64,000 nt of DNA. Source: Ecdyonurus torrentis (lineage: Eukaryota > Arthropoda > Insecta > Ephemeroptera > Heptageniidae). Of this stretch, positions 1-10,114 are shown piece after piece (position 1 is the stretch's first letter; the number at the start of each line of letters is the position of its first letter). The notes beneath the pieces were generated by a model, which was not told the origin of the DNA, did no database searches, and saw only the letters and a program-made list of their open reading frames with translations. The stretch spans positions 18,547,249-18,611,248 of the forward strand of contig OX439133.1 in the NCBI GenBank assembly GCA_949318235.1. The letters run 5' to 3'. The position numbers and the translations under genes were made by a program.

Positions 1-570
1 TGTTTTAGCGTTACCAATTTTCAACATTATTGCCATTTTGATTTGTTTGTTTTTGTTTGTTTTGTTTGGGCAGCCAAAGAGCCTTACTATACTCTACAGA
101 ACAAACTGATGTTTTATCAATTGAAAAAAAATCTGAATTGAACTTGACGCAATATTTACAAGAGAGAAGGAATTGGAAAAGCAATAGTATTTTAATATTA
201 ATACTTAATAATTTTTATTGCATCATACATACAATGATGTTTAGTTGGTTACTTATTAAGATTGTATTACAAATATAATCATTCTATTTGCTGTCTAATT
301 TCATTCTAATATTATTGATAACTGAATTTTACTAATAACTATATGAAGTTCTAGAAAGATAGATTATGAATATAAAAATTAAATAAATAAACTCAAACTA
401 AAGATAAGCAAATAAAATAAATAAAAATTTCACACAATACTATCTTATTGTAATATAGTATTTAAGTTTTAAAAGTTTTATTGAAATCATGGAAAATATT
501 TTTCAAAGAATTAGATACTGGCGTAATTTAAAAAAGTTGAAATTAGAAGAAACCTTATCGTGACGATATT
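1..570 (+). repeat. P module plus AT-rich module, copy 1
   Basis: A dispersed repeat shared with 3345-3920 and 7660-8100. The common text includes AGCCTTACTATACT, ACAAACTGATGTTTTATCAA and CTGTCTAATTTCATTC. It is followed by an A/T-only stretch around AATATAAAAATTAAATA and TTTCACACAATACTAT that also recurs elsewhere, then a fragment resembling the start of family B (ATTAGATACTGG). No gene is visible. The short open frame at 57-278 lies wholly in this repeat and has no protein-like features. Confidence 0.6.
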
Positions 571-798
571 TTCTAAAAAAAAAAGTCCAATCAACTTCAC
601 TGCTAACCTTACTTGTAAATTCTACATGTAAAGTATAAAGTTAGCTGATCTATGCTATTCTGATGCTGTTAACTTCTATCAATTTTTCTATCTCTTAAAG
701 TAGTTTGAACGAGATTGTTAACAGCTGATTTTAAATTTATTTGAAGTTTGGCGCTTACTTAATTTTAATTTAATCATTAAAAACTTAGCAATAAACAA

Positions 799-858
799 GT
801 CTCGATCCGCTGACCTTCGTCATGTAAAAACAATGCTCTACCAACTGTGCTGTCAAGG
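799..858 (-). other. tRNA-Lys-like segment (relict)
   Basis: On the minus strand the bases read like a tRNA body: an A-box-like AGCACAGTTGGTAGAGC, an anticodon-loop-like TTTTTAC, then AGGTC and a B-box-like GGATCGAGACT. Stems are not fully paired and no normal acceptor end is present, so this is not a functional tRNA gene. It lies inside the TTAA element and recurs at 14592-14650. Confidence 0.5.
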
Positions 859-1098
859 CACTAATTAAAAATCCAGCAAATTATATATATATTGCTTTTT
901 GTAACTATTTTCTAATCAAACACTTTTCTCGCTTCTCAGTGCATATATTAATTAATTATAATGAAGTTAATACAAATTAAGTACATTTGCAAGAGTTTTC
1001 TTAACATTTATGAGCTCAATTAACGTTTATATCTCGTTTCTCCCGCGATCGCGAAGATTCGGTAACTGCAGCGCCTCTAGCGGCCGATTTCCAAACTA

Positions 1099-1135
1099 TA
1101 TAAAAATTACTTGTTAACAAAAAAAGTCTCAGTTT
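1099..1135 (+). promoter_or_regulatory. TATA box and initiator-like pair inside a repeat
   Basis: TATAAAA at 1099-1105 is followed by TCAGTTT at 1129-1135, placing the presumptive start A about 32 bases downstream of the TATA box, which is normal pol II spacing. It lies in the truncated TTAA element, where the second copy has a degraded version (TATAATT). Whether it drives any transcript is unknown. Confidence 0.35.
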
Positions 1136-1309
1136 CAGCTCTTTTAGTCACAAAGTTCTCAGTGCGTTTCGAACCAAATTTAGTTTAATGCTTTTAAAAG
1201 TTTCTTTGTTTATCAAAGAGCTTATTTATCTGTTTTTGAGTCCATTTAATAACACTTTCGCAGAAATATGAATGATCTACTGTGGAGGGGGAATGGATTT
1301 TCAGCCATT

Positions 1310-1530
1310 AGAATAAAAATTATAGTTTTTCTTTTTATGTTTTAGTCACATAAGAGCCTATGTTAATTTCGATAATAACTATTTTCTCTCTTATCTTATG
1401 GTCAAAAGTTATAAAAACTTAATCATAGATAACAGCTGTTACTATTGACTTTCAAAGTACATTATGTAAAGTTTAGGTGTTTTCTTTTTATATTTTGAGA
1501 TATACGCGATCTAAATATAACCCACAAATA
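1310..1530 (+). mobile_element. Family B element, partial
   Basis: Matches the inner and right part of the 330-bp family B: GTCACATAAGAGCC, CATGTTAATTTCGATAAT, a TCTTATCTTATGGTC block and the terminal TTTTGAGATATACGCGATCTAAATA. The left end is lost at the junction with the preceding TTAA element. Confidence 0.6.
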
Positions 1531-1564
1531 TAATTATTTCGTTCATATGCAATATTATGATTGC

Positions 1565-1890
1565 TATAGGGTGGTTGCTTTCATGTTAAAGTCAACGTCA
1601 TAAGTAAGTACTAAATATCATGGTCTGGCATTGAAAAATGGCACATTTTGCCAGCTTAAAAATACTTGGCAATTTTTGGAGAGAACTGATCAGGAACTGA
1701 TGCTATATTAAGAAGTTGAATTAGTATCTCAACTATGCGAGAATAATAATTATAATAATAAAAACAACAACTTATTTTCCAAAGGAAATAGCGCAAAACC
1801 CACGTTTGTCCTATGCTAAGCTATGTTATTCGTTGCTCAATCATGGCATTTAAGCGCATTTATTAGGACGTCGTGCGCACACACCCTATA
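1565..1890 (+). mobile_element. Family A foldback element
   Basis: Full-length copy. It begins TATAGGGTGGTTGC and ends GCGCACACACCCTATA, so the ends are inverted repeats. Inside are the family landmarks AAAGTCAACGTCAT, AGTATCTCAACTATGCGAGAA and GTTTGTCCTATGCTAAGC. Non-coding. It abuts an inverted second copy with only the shared TATA between them. Confidence 0.75.
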
Positions 1891-2177
1891 GGATGTAGGC
1901 GGACTACGTCTTATTTTCGCTTGGACGCCATATTGGAGTAGTGAATAACATTGCTCAGCATAGGACAAACATTTTTTTTAGCTATTTTCTTTAGGAAATC
2001 GGTTAATATTTTATCATTATTTTTTTCACATACATTTGAGATACTATTTCAAACTATTAACAGCAAATATTGATTGTTAGTATTTTTATACTGGAAATAT
2101 ATGTTATATTCCTATGACGCCCATGTTATTGAGTGATCCAACATGGCGTCGACTTTAACCTGAATGCATACACCCAA
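1887..2177 (-). mobile_element. Family A element, inverted neighbour
   Basis: Reverse-oriented copy with landmarks GGACGCCATATTGGAG, CAGCATAGGACAAAC, GAGTGATCCAACATGGCGTC and terminal GCATACACCC. With the previous element it makes a tail-to-tail pair of two full copies. Confidence 0.7.
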
Positions 2178-2179
2178 TG

Positions 2180-2655
2180 TTCAATATTAATGAGATAAGA
2201 AGAATTACATGCAACAGTTTTTTTTTTTAAATAATTATACTGTATTACCTTTTTTTATATATATAGTTGTGGTTCCCAATAATAATATCCAATTTCATTA
2301 TTTCATAGCATGTTCATGCTACATGTTCATGTCTAATGTCTACAGCATCAATATGTATTATGTAAAGAGAAAGACTGTAAACAGGAACAGAGTTGCATTT
2401 CAAGCAGATACAGTATCCTTATTAAAAATAAAATATAAAACAAATAAATATAAAATAAAGACTTGAAAATAAAACACACAACATTATTAAATTTTACACA
2501 ACCATATTTCAGAATAAATTTGTATTTGTAAAAAATTAATTCAACTTTTGTTTTAAAATTTTTATAACTTTTGTGCCATAATTTATATATACTTGAAAAT
2601 AATTTCTTAATACTAAAAGGAGTAGTTAAAAATTGTTTTATTTATAATAATCAAC
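2180..2655. other. AT-rich stretch without gene
   Basis: Contains a copy of the recurrent AT-rich module (AAATAAAATATAAAACAAATAAAT, then AAATTTTACACAACCATATTTCAG-like text). The open frame at 2209-2466 begins in a T-run and has no recognisable domain. Nothing else is seen. Confidence 0.5.
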
Positions 2656-2659
2656 GTGT

Positions 2660-3115
2660 TAATAACCCTAACGAAAAGACAATCTCAAAGTTTTAACTAC
2701 TAACGCGGTGTGAGAAAGAGCCGTTACAGCGACCCAGAACCTACGTCATAACATAACTTGTACTCGCGCTACTTCGGCGCAAGTATGAGTTCATTTTTTT
2801 TTTCTTTTGCTAGTTGACGTAACATTTTACGAATATAAATCGATTTTACGGTTACAGATATGTAGTAAAAAACAGTATTAAAAAAAAGAAGTTATTATAC
2901 CGTTGGCGCCTAGTTTGATGAGAGCAAGTTGTAGCTGTGACGTAGATTCGGGGTAGCTGAACGGCTTTTGCTCTCAGCGCATTAAAAATTGCAAATTTCG
3001 TTTTTGGGAGGTTAAATATAACACGATGTACACTATTTATAAAGACAGCGTTGACAACTCCTTTAAGAATGAGAATAAGAATCTATAAATTGTAACCAAA
3101 TTTAGAAGTTTTATT
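2660..3115 (+). mobile_element. Family N palindromic repeat, copy 1
   Basis: Imperfect foldback. The left part reads GAGAAAGAGCCGTTACAGCG then GAACCTACGTCATAAC. The right part reads GCTGTGACGTAGATTCGGGG then ACGGCTTTTGCTCTC, its inverted counterpart. A second copy at 15170-15870 is collinear, including the right flank TATAAATTGTAACCAAAT. No coding potential. Confidence 0.65.
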
Positions 3116-3130
3116 TATTGAACAACATTG

Positions 3131-3241
3131 AGAAATCGTTTGATATTTTGTTATTATAATTTTTCTCACATACTGTACTTGAGATACTTAATAATTTTAT
3201 GAACAACTTCAAAGCTCTCAAAAATATTTCTTAGTAATATT
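3131..3241 (-). mobile_element. Family A fragment
   Basis: Matches the central part of family A in reverse (TTTTTCTCACATACTG, CTTGAGATACTTA, AACAACTTCAAAGCTCTC). Both ends are missing. Confidence 0.5.
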
Positions 3242-3344
3242 AGTAGAGACTGGACTTGCCAGCACTCTTGATTTTTTTTTTTTTTTTTTTATTATTAGGT
3301 AGCATTTGACCAAAAATGAAAACGAATTGGACAATTTGAAGTCG

Positions 3345-3920
3345 TTTAAACGTTACCAACTCTTTGCAATTTTTCGTTTAATTATTTTTTTTTTTGTTGT
3401 TGTTGGACAGCCAAACATTGTCAAAGAGCCTTACTATACTTTGCAGAACAAACTGATGTTTTATCAATAGTTAAAAATCTGAATTCAACTTTACGCAATA
3501 TTGACAAAAGAGAAATGTTTGGATATGATTTAGCGAGATTTTTAATTTTATACTTGGTAACATTAATACATTAACTTATTCATTCATGTTTTAGTTTGTA
3601 TTTGTTGAGGATTTATTACCTTAAAAAAATATAGTCAGTCTATGTGTTGTCAAATTTCATTCAACTTACATTGTCCGACTCAACAAATTTCTCCAATCTC
3701 TAACATTATCTACTCGTTCCTCGACTATTTAAAAAAAAGATAGAATTACAGTTTAAAATCTATCTAGCTGATGATTGGATTTAATATATTAAAATTAAAT
3801 AAAAAAATATATATAATAAACAAAATTAGATATAAATTGATTTTAATATTAAATTTTACACAATAATATTTTATTAAGTAGTGTTTATAAGTAAAATAAA
3901 AAAAACAAACATTTTTTTAA
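3345..3920 (+). repeat. P module plus AT-rich module, copy 2
   Basis: Direct repeat of 1-460 and, from about 3470, of 7660-8095. Shared strings include CAAAGAGCCTTACTATACT, ACGCAATATTGACAAAAGAG and AGTCAGTCTATGTG. It ends in the AT-rich module (TTAATATTAAATTTTACAC). First part of a composite block that is seen three times in the left third of the window. Confidence 0.6.
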
Positions 3921-3929
3921 AATCCTTAA

Positions 3930-4265
3930 ATATATGTATCAAGAAATTAGATACTTGGGTACTTTATTAAAAATTTATAAAAAAGAAATAACTGATATTT
4001 TGCAAAGTTCATTAGGAATAGATATTTTCAAAATTTAAATTTTAGGTCACCAGACTACAATTTAAATTACGATTTTAGGAAGTTTTAGTCCCATAAGAAA
4101 CCATGTTAATTTCAATAATAATTATTTTATCTCTTATTTTATGGTCTAAAGTTCTAAAATGTTGTCATAGGTAGCTGTTACTGATAACTTTTAAATGACA
4201 TCATATAGTTTTGTAGTGATCTATTTAGATTTTGAAAAACAAGCCATAAAAATACAACTTTATAT
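3930..4265 (+). mobile_element. Family B element in composite block 1
   Basis: Collinear with family B: AGATACTTGGG, TAGGTCACCAGACTAC, TAGTCCCATAAGA, CATGTTAATTTCAATAATAA, then GATTTTGAAAAACAAGCCAT at the right end. Sequence divergence is higher than in the TTAA-bounded copies, suggesting an older insertion amplified as part of the block. Confidence 0.65.
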
Positions 4266-4362
4266 TTCGTTCATAATAAAGTAGTATGGTTGAAATATAG
4301 AAATAAGTTGTTGCTATTTCTACTAATTTTATTAAACTTTGCAATTTTATGTATACTTCTCT

Positions 4363-4655
4363 ATTAAAGGCATAGAACACGTTAAAAAAACTTGTGTAAA
4401 ACCTGTAACACTTGTGCAAGATACCTGAAAATCAACGTTGATTTGGCCTGAGTCATTGATTTCTAATGTATTTTCTTTGCACGAAATGGCAGATGCGGTT
4501 TTATGACGTCACAGCTTACTGTAATACTGGCGCACAAAAACAAGCGAGCTGTGACATCATAAAGCCGCACCTGACATTTCGTGAATGGAAAATAAATTTC
4601 AATGATTTCGCCAAAACTTACTGACACTTTATTTTCAGTTATGTTAGGATATGTT
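4363..4655 (+). mobile_element. Family E foldback element
   Basis: Begins ATTAAAGGCATAGAACA and folds on itself around GGCGCACAAAAACAAGCG: left AACGTTGATTTGGCCTGAG matches inverted right sequence near 4610, and left ATGACGTCACAGC matches right GCTGTGACATCAT. Compare the more complete copy at 40893-41206. Short open frames here are mirror images caused by the palindrome. Its right end is replaced by family F at a TTAA. Confidence 0.65.
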
Positions 4656-4770
4656 TTAAGACGGTACGTACGGGAGAGTAGATGGCAGCATAGGGAAATT
4701 GTCATAACAAAAAGTCAGCCATATTGGATATTGGATACCGTACTGTCATCCTCGCTCCTCTGCCTCCTTA
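4656..4770 (+). mobile_element. Short family F element
   Basis: Between TTTTAAGACGGTACG and CGCTCCTCTGCCTCCTTA there are inverted ends with the family F signature AGTAGATGGCAGCA. It is an internally deleted version of the 292-316-bp copies at 6223 and 10734. Confidence 0.6.
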
Positions 4771-5107
4771 CAGCGACTCTCCAGACCAGACAACATGACC
4801 TTTTATTTCATTAAACATTTAATGAGATACCCAAAAATACAATTATTTTGTCCAAGAACCCAATCATGACTTAAACGATAAGAAAATTTTCAACTTATGC
4901 AACCTGCAACACTTTTGCTACTGAACATCACTAGTCGTGACGTCAGCAATAGTGCATGCATGTGTGGTTGACTACTTTACATTTTTTAGAGCTCTTTTGC
5001 AGAGTTACATTTGGGTCATATAATGAAATTAGATAATATTACTTAGCGTTCAATTTTGTATTAATTGAAATGAAAGTACATGTTGATAGGTCTGGAGAGT
5101 AGCTTTC
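4771..5107 (+). mobile_element. Family C element
   Basis: Bounded by inverted ends GACTCTCCAGACC and GGTCTGGAGAGTAG. Landmarks are AATTATTTTGTCCAAGAACC, ATGCAACCTGCAACAC, a perfect TGACGTCA at 4938 and CATGCATGTGTGG. Other copies: 11030-11290, 45790-46126 and 55910-56377. Non-coding. Confidence 0.7.
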
Positions 5108-5139
5108 AGGTTTCTGACTCAATATTTTTTTTCTTAATT

Positions 5140-5545
5140 TCATTTGTTTTATTTGATATGCTCATTGTTTGATGTATTTAATTTTTGTATCCATTTAATA
5201 AGAGATAAGAAACACGAGCTTCCATTAAGAATTCAATTTTAAATTAGAAAGTTTTGAGATTGAAAATTATTTATATAAAAGTTAAATATAAAATCATAAT
5301 AATATAAAATAAAATATAATGTTAAAATTTACTAAAAAAACATTTTAATAAATATTTAAAAAATAATAATAATAACAATAAATTGTTATTAATTATTATA
5401 AATATATATAAATATATATATTCTTAAATTTTGTTTGAATAAAATAATGGTGTAGTAAACTTATAAATTAGATTTAAAAATATATAGATTTAGCAATAGA
5501 ACAGTTTTATAAAATACTTTCTCTACAATACTGACAAACTGCAAC
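5140..5545. repeat. AT-rich recurrent module
   Basis: Almost pure A/T with recurrent phrases TATAAAATTAAATATAAAAT, TTAAAATTTACTAAAA and TAATAAATATT, ending in CTGACAAACTGCAACTTACA just before family A. The same arrangement (module, then AACTGCAACTTA, then A) is seen at about 11560-11900 and 19690-20235, so the module travels with the block. Confidence 0.5.
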
Positions 5546-5555
5546 TTACAAGATA

Positions 5556-5887
5556 AAGGTGTATGCATTTATGTTAAATTCGACGCCATGTTGGATCACT
5601 AATTTAAATAGTATGGGCTGTATATAAAGATGACTCGTTCTACAGTTTAAAAATACTTGTTTGCAAGATCATTGAGAGCATTGATGTTGTTGATATATTG
5701 AATAAGTATCTCAAGTATGTGAGAAAAATAATAATAATAATAATAAAAAAACAAAAAAAAACTGGGTTTTCCAAAGAAAGTATAGCCCAAAAAAAAAGTG
5801 TTTCCTATGCCGTTTCCTATGTGTTTTCATTTCTCCAGTATGGCACTCAAGCGTATTAAATATGACGTCATGCGCATAACCCCTATA
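5556..5887 (+). mobile_element. Family A element
   Basis: Full-length copy from AGGTGTATGCATTTATG to GCGCATAACCCCTAT, with TGACGTCA at 5863. The junctions match those of the copy at 10115. Confidence 0.7.
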
Positions 5888-5894
5888 TTATAGA

Positions 5895-6215
5895 AAAGTG
5901 AGGAAGACCCAATATTTTGCATGGTTAATTTTATTGCATATTCTAAGAAAGGGCGATTTCTTGAAGTAATTAATTGAGAATTTCTCATTTTTTAGTTCAT
6001 TAAATATTTTTAATCAATTTTTAAATCTCAAATGACGTCACAAGCGTCAAATTTTTCTTTTGAAAACATGCACATAAGTTAACATCTATGACGTCATTTT
6101 TAAATTTTTAAAAACTTAAATAAAATTTTTGATTATCAATCAATTCATTACGATGACCTCTTGTAAAACATGAAAGAAAGTTATCACCTAAATGTTGACT
6201 TCCTCATCGTTATAT
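5895..6215 (+). repeat. Module S, copy 1
   Basis: Collinear with 10400-10725 and partly with 16212-16375. It contains two perfect TGACGTCA sites (6033, 6089) about 56 bases apart and the shared run AACATCTATGACGTCATTTT. Both long copies are followed by family F at a TTAA. Confidence 0.6.
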
Positions 6216-6222
6216 TTTTTAA

Positions 6223-6538
6223 GAAGGTAGATAGAATGTAGATGGCAGCACGATATTACAAATAGGAAAACATCAGCTGTTAACCAATATGGCTGACTTT
6301 TTCTATTGAATAAGATATCATTAATCAAGATAGCGACGCCAAATGATTCCATGTTAATTTTAGCGCAGTTGTGAATGGTCTATTTTGACCACGTGACCTT
6401 CAACTCGGGCGCTGATTGGCTTAGACGCTCATATTAAATTTCGTGGTGGCCAAAATTCATCAAGCGTGTCCTTATCTTGTATGTAGTTTCTAGTATTGAA
6501 AATTTCACTGTGCTGCCATCTACAGTCCCCTTGCCTCC
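6223..6538 (+). mobile_element. Family F element with CCAAT/E-box motifs
   Basis: TTAA at both edges (6219-6222 and 6539-6542). Inverted ends of about 35 bp read GAAGGTAGATAGAATGTAG on the left and CTACAGTCCCCTTGCCTCC on the right, each next to GATGGCAGCAC. Inside are CACGTG and GATTGG (reverse CCAAT). No open frame. Confidence 0.75.
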
Positions 6539-6542
6539 TTAA

Positions 6543-6698
6543 AAAACGAGGCTGGCGAGATTGAGAAGGCCGACCGTATTTAATTTTTTATTTTATCCGA
6601 TGACTAGCGCAGTAGATAAGAAATCTGTAGTGACGTCACTACTTTTGATAAAGTTTTTTTAGTGACTTTGGTCAGCCTCCTAGATCTCGCCAGCTTCG
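6543..6698 (+). mobile_element. Family J foldback element
   Basis: Inverted ends CGAGGCTGGCGAGATTGAG and CTAGATCTCGCCAGCTTCG, flanked by TTAA on both sides (the left TTAA is shared with the F element). TGACGTCA sits near the middle at 6631. Only one copy was seen here. Confidence 0.65.
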
Positions 6699-6733
6699 TT
6701 AAAAACTATAACAGTAAGGAATATTATATTTAA

Positions 6734-7061
6734 GGGAGTAGGGTACCGACCTTATATCTCAATAACTAGAACGTGTTTTGGGTCTAAATTTGGTGCCATT
6801 GTGAAGCTAAGGGTCACACCTAGCCGTGATAAAAATTTTAAGATGTTTGACCGTACTGAAAAAAAAACATTCAAATTAACATTGGGATTTAAACGTCAAA
6901 AAATCATGTAAAATTAATTTGCACAGAGACCCCCCCAAAATGTTTCTCAAGCTGAGGTATCATTGCACAAAATTTTCATTTTTTTTTTTTTTTTTTTTTT
7001 TCTGGCGAATAAAGTTTGAGTCAGTTTGAGTCTAATGCCTAACGTTGGGTACTCTATACCC
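6734..7061 (+). mobile_element. Family K element
   Basis: Flanked by TTAA at 6730-6733 and 7062-7065. Ends are inverted: GGGAGTAGGGTACC and GGGTACTCTATACCC. Contains a run of T at about 6979-7000. Third TTAA-bounded element in a row. Single copy in this window. Confidence 0.6.
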
Positions 7062-7079
7062 TTAAATGTTTTAAAATAT

Positions 7080-7495
7080 GAAAGCCATCACATTCTTATC
7101 TCTATATCTTTACTTGCAAATCGTAATATATACAACTAAAAGCCAATAAACAAAAAAAATGAATTATCTACCCAGTAACATGCATTATGATTTGGTATTC
7201 AATAAATAAATATATTTATTAAATAATAAAAATAAAAATATTAAAAATATATATTTTGTTTACTATTAAATATTACTAACAAAATAGTATTTTAATAAAT
7301 AATACTGCTTATGTTAATTTAAATTTAACTAAAAAATTACTTTTTATAAGAATGTATTATTTGCAAAAATTAAATTAAATATGTTGCATTTTGAAAAGTA
7401 AATTGAATAAAAGTAATCTCTTCGTTAAATGACGTCTCAACGCCCCCCCCCCCCTCCCAAATGGAAAAAGGTAACATGCTTACTATAAATCGAAC
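7080..7495. other. AT-rich module and poly-C tract
   Basis: Another AT-rich module copy (AATAAATATATTTATTAAATAA) followed by an unusual homopolymer of C at about 7442-7454, the longest C run in the window. No gene is visible. Confidence 0.5.
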
Positions 7496-7496
7496 T

Positions 7497-7672
7497 TCAT
7501 TAAATTAACCTTCAACGCCATACTGGATCAATGATCAACATTGCTAGCATAGGACAAACTTTGTTTATGGCTATTTTCTATGAGAAATCGTTTTATTTTT
7601 GGTTTATATTATTTTTCTCACATACTTGAGATACTAAGTCAACCTATTAACAACGTCAGAAATATGAATTCA
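7497..7672 (-). mobile_element. Family A fragment
   Basis: Right half of a reversed family A: CAACGCCATACTGGATC, GCATAGGACAAACTTTG, CTTGAGATACTAAGTCAACC. It runs directly into module P. Confidence 0.55.
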
Positions 7673-8095
7673 ACTTCACGCAATATTGACAAAAGAGAAA
7701 CAATTGGATATGATATACATAGCGAGATTTTTATTTTATACTTGATAACATTTATAGCATAATTTTTTATTCATGTTTAGATTTATCTTTGTTGATAATA
7801 TATAAAAAAAATAGTCAGTTTATGTGCTATCTAATTTCAACATTACCCAGTATTCGCAATTATACAATGTACTGATATCTTTAACATCAAACTGCTGATT
7901 CAACAGCTTTCACTTGAAAGTAGAAACAAATGCATCAAAAAATTGTTGTTACATACACATATATATTGATTGATTAGATCAAATATATAAAAATTAAATA
8001 TAAAATATTAAAAAATAAACAAAATTAGATACTAAATAAATTTAGTAATTATTTTTTACAATAATATTTTTGATACTAAATTATATAAAAATTAA
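7660..8095 (+). repeat. P module plus AT-rich module, copy 3
   Basis: Direct repeat of 3470-3920 (ACGCAATATTGACAAAAGAG, TAGTCAGTTTATGTGC, ATTAAATATAAAATATT). Start of composite block 2. Confidence 0.6.
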
Positions 8096-8099
8096 CATT

Positions 8100-8458
8100 T
8101 GTCTAAAAAAATTAAAAATGTGTGGCAAGATTAAATTAGATACTTGGATAATTTATAAAAAAGTTAAAAAAAAAAACACAAAAATTATATTTGGCTAACA
8201 TAAGGTACAATAGAATTAGGTATTTTCAAAATTTTAAAAATTCAGATCACCAGCCTACTATTTAAATTAGGTTTTTTGGAAGTTTTAGTCCCATAAGAAC
8301 CAATGTTAATTTCAATAATAATTATTTTCTGTCTATGGTCTAAAGTTCTAAAAATTTTGTCATAGGTAGCTGTTACTGATAACTTTTAAATGACATCATA
8401 TAGTTTTTTAGTGATCTATTTAGATTTTGAGAAACAAGCCATACAAATACAACTCTTT
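8100..8458 (+). mobile_element. Family B element in composite block 2
   Basis: Same order and divergence pattern as the copy at 3930: TTAGATACTTGG, CAGATCACCAGCCTAC, AGTCCCATAAGA, GAGAAACAAGCCATACAAAT. Confidence 0.65.
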
Positions 8459-8567
8459 AACATATTTATATCGTTAATAATAAAGTATTATGGTTTTATA
8501 TACAAATAAGTTGTTGCTAATCCTTCCAATTTCATTCAAATAAGCAGTTTCATGTATACTTTTCTAT

Positions 8568-8862
8568 TAAAGGCATAGAACAAGTTAAACAAAAAACTTG
8601 TGTAACACCTGTAATACTGTTGTAAGATACCTGAAAATCAACGTTGATTTGGCCTGAGTCATCGATTTCTAATCTATATTCTATTCACGAAATTGAAGAT
8701 GCAGTTTTATGACGTTACAGATTGCTGGAATACTGGCGCGCGAAAACAAGTGAGCTGTTACATCATAAAGCCACACGTGCCATTTCGTGAATGTAAAATT
8801 AATTAGAATTCAGTGATTTCGGCCAAAACTTACTGACAGTTGATTTTCAGTTATGTTAGGAT
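8568..8862 (+). mobile_element. Family E foldback element
   Basis: ATTAAAGGCATAGAACAAG to GTTAGGATATG, collinear with the copies at 4363 and 18878. The palindrome centre is near GGCGCGCGAAAACAAG. The CRE octamer is mutated here (TGACGTTA). Confidence 0.65.
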
Positions 8863-8980
8863 ATGTTTTAAGGAGAAGTGGAGCATAGATGGCAGCACAA
8901 GGAAATTGTCATAACAAAAAGTCAGCCATGTTGGATAACAGCTGATACCGTGCTGCCGTCTACGCTCCCCTACCTTCTTA
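8863..8980 (+). mobile_element. Short family F element
   Basis: TTTTAAGGAGAAGTGGAGCAT ... GCTCCCCTACCTTCTTAAAG with ATGGCAGCAC and its inverted partner GTGCTGCC. Bounded by TTAA on both sides. Confidence 0.65.
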
Positions 8981-9045
8981 AAGTGAAAGTTCAGGGGTTA
9001 CAACATTTCTTTATCAATGTTAGTTAATGAGAAGAACTGTTCTCT
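8981..9045 (+). mobile_element. Terminal fragment of the 1.88-kb TTAA family
   Basis: Begins TTAAAGTGAAAGTTCAGGGG, nearly the same as the terminus of the element at 37905-39783 (TTAAAGAGGAAGTTCAGGGG). Only one end is present. Confidence 0.45.
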
Positions 9046-9272
9046 GACTCACATATAACACCCCAAAGGCTTTCCGTGGTCCAATGGTATCCCCGCAAAC
9101 TTGTGTTCACCTAGCGATATATGCAACCAGCAACAACATTTTCTGTAGTAAAGCCGTAACTATGACAAACTTCTGGACAAAGTTGCATATCTGGCAGGTT
9201 GATCACGAGTTTGTGGGGCTACGGAAGCGCTTTAGCCATGACCTAAAGGCTTTAGGTCATCATATGTGAGTC
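9046..9272 (+). mobile_element. Small element with inverted ends and tRNA-like head
   Basis: Flanked by the inverted 11-mer GACTCACATAT at the left and ATATGTGAGTC at the right. Near the left end CCGTGGTCCAATGGTATCC fits a pol III A box, and TGTGTTCACC resembles a tRNA-Glu anticodon loop, but no B box is visible. Near the right end is a perfect palindrome ATGACCTAAAG-G-CTTTAGGTCAT. The open frame at 9084-9269 has no known domain. Confidence 0.35.
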
Positions 9273-9364
9273 TTACACATTATCTAACATTGATGGAGCG
9301 CCACGTTGTAGCGGCTGACCATCCTCTATTATCTTTCTGTATAACTGTCACTCTTTTTTTTTTT

Positions 9365-9690
9365 TTTACGAGCTCAATGCATTTATTTTATATTATATTA
9401 TTATAGAATTTATAGTATCAATTCGTTCCCATCTCAATCTAGATTATGGAGTATATTCAACATACAAACGATGATACTAATTGTTTAATTTTTATAATGG
9501 TGAATGTAAATTCAATATATAAAATTTAAATATAAAATAATAATAATAATATTAAAAAAAACAACACTATAATAAAAGTGTATTTACTTTTCCGTAATAA
9601 AACTTTATAAAATATTTATAAGTAAAAAAAAAATAACATTTATGTAACTTCAAAAAAAATTTGTTAAATTTTTTATGAATTTTGGAGCAA
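9365..9690. repeat. AT-rich recurrent module
   Basis: Same A/T phrases as at 5265 (TATAAAATTTAAATATAAAA, TAATAATATT). Precedes family B. Confidence 0.45.
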
Positions 9691-9699
9691 TAGTTTTAA

Positions 9700-10030
9700 G
9701 GAGAAAAATTAATCATTGCGAATTTTACTAAAACGTTATAAAGAATGAAACATCTGAAATTTTGCACAGTGATTCTTTAGGATATGGCATCATCAAAAAT
9801 ATAACATAAAAAAAATAGGTCACCATGCTAGATTTAAAATTATGATTTTTTTTTAAGTATTCGTCCCATAAGAGCCCATGTTAATTTCAATACTTATTTT
9901 ACCTCTTATCTAATGGTCACGGGTTCTGACAATCTTATAATAGGTTGCTGTTACTGTTAACTTTCATATGGCACTATAAAGATAAGTTTTCTTTTTGTAT
10001 TTTGAGATACAAGCCATCTAAATACAACCC
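9700..10030 (+). mobile_element. Family B element, full length
   Basis: 331 bp between TTAA at 9696-9699 and TTAA at 10031-10034. Landmarks are AGGTCACCATGCTAGAT, CGTCCCATAAGAGCCCATG, CTGTTACTGTTAACTTTCA and CTAAATACAACCC at the right end. Confidence 0.75.
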
Positions 10031-10114
10031 TTAAAACGAGTAAACAAATTAATATCGATGTTCTTAAAAATAACAGTTTTACAATATTATAATATTAACT
10101 AACTGCATCTTAAG

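Larger units (their letters stand above)
695..1307 (-). mobile_element. TTAA element with tRNA-like segment, copy 1 (truncated)
   Basis: Reverse-oriented relative of the longer copy at 13785-14749. It begins TTAA-AGTAGTTTGAACGAG, the same inverted terminus as that copy, and runs collinearly with it until about 1307, where family B sequence takes over, so the far terminus is missing. It holds a tRNA-like segment on the minus strand and a TATA/initiator-like pair on the plus strand. It encodes no protein. Superfamily is inferred only from the TTAA flank (piggyBac- or Kolobok-type). Confidence 0.6.

Noticed and set aside
799..858. Functional tRNA-Lys gene
   Set aside because: Stems do not pair, there is no proper acceptor stem, and it lies within a transposable element.
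1098..1136. LTR retrotransposon promoter and primer-binding site
   Set aside because: TATA/initiator spacing fits, but no long terminal repeat pair, polypurine tract or gag-pol frame was found, and the tRNA similarity covers a whole tRNA body rather than an 18-base primer site.
2665..2675. Telomere-like AACCCTAACG
   Set aside because: A single occurrence with no tandem repetition.
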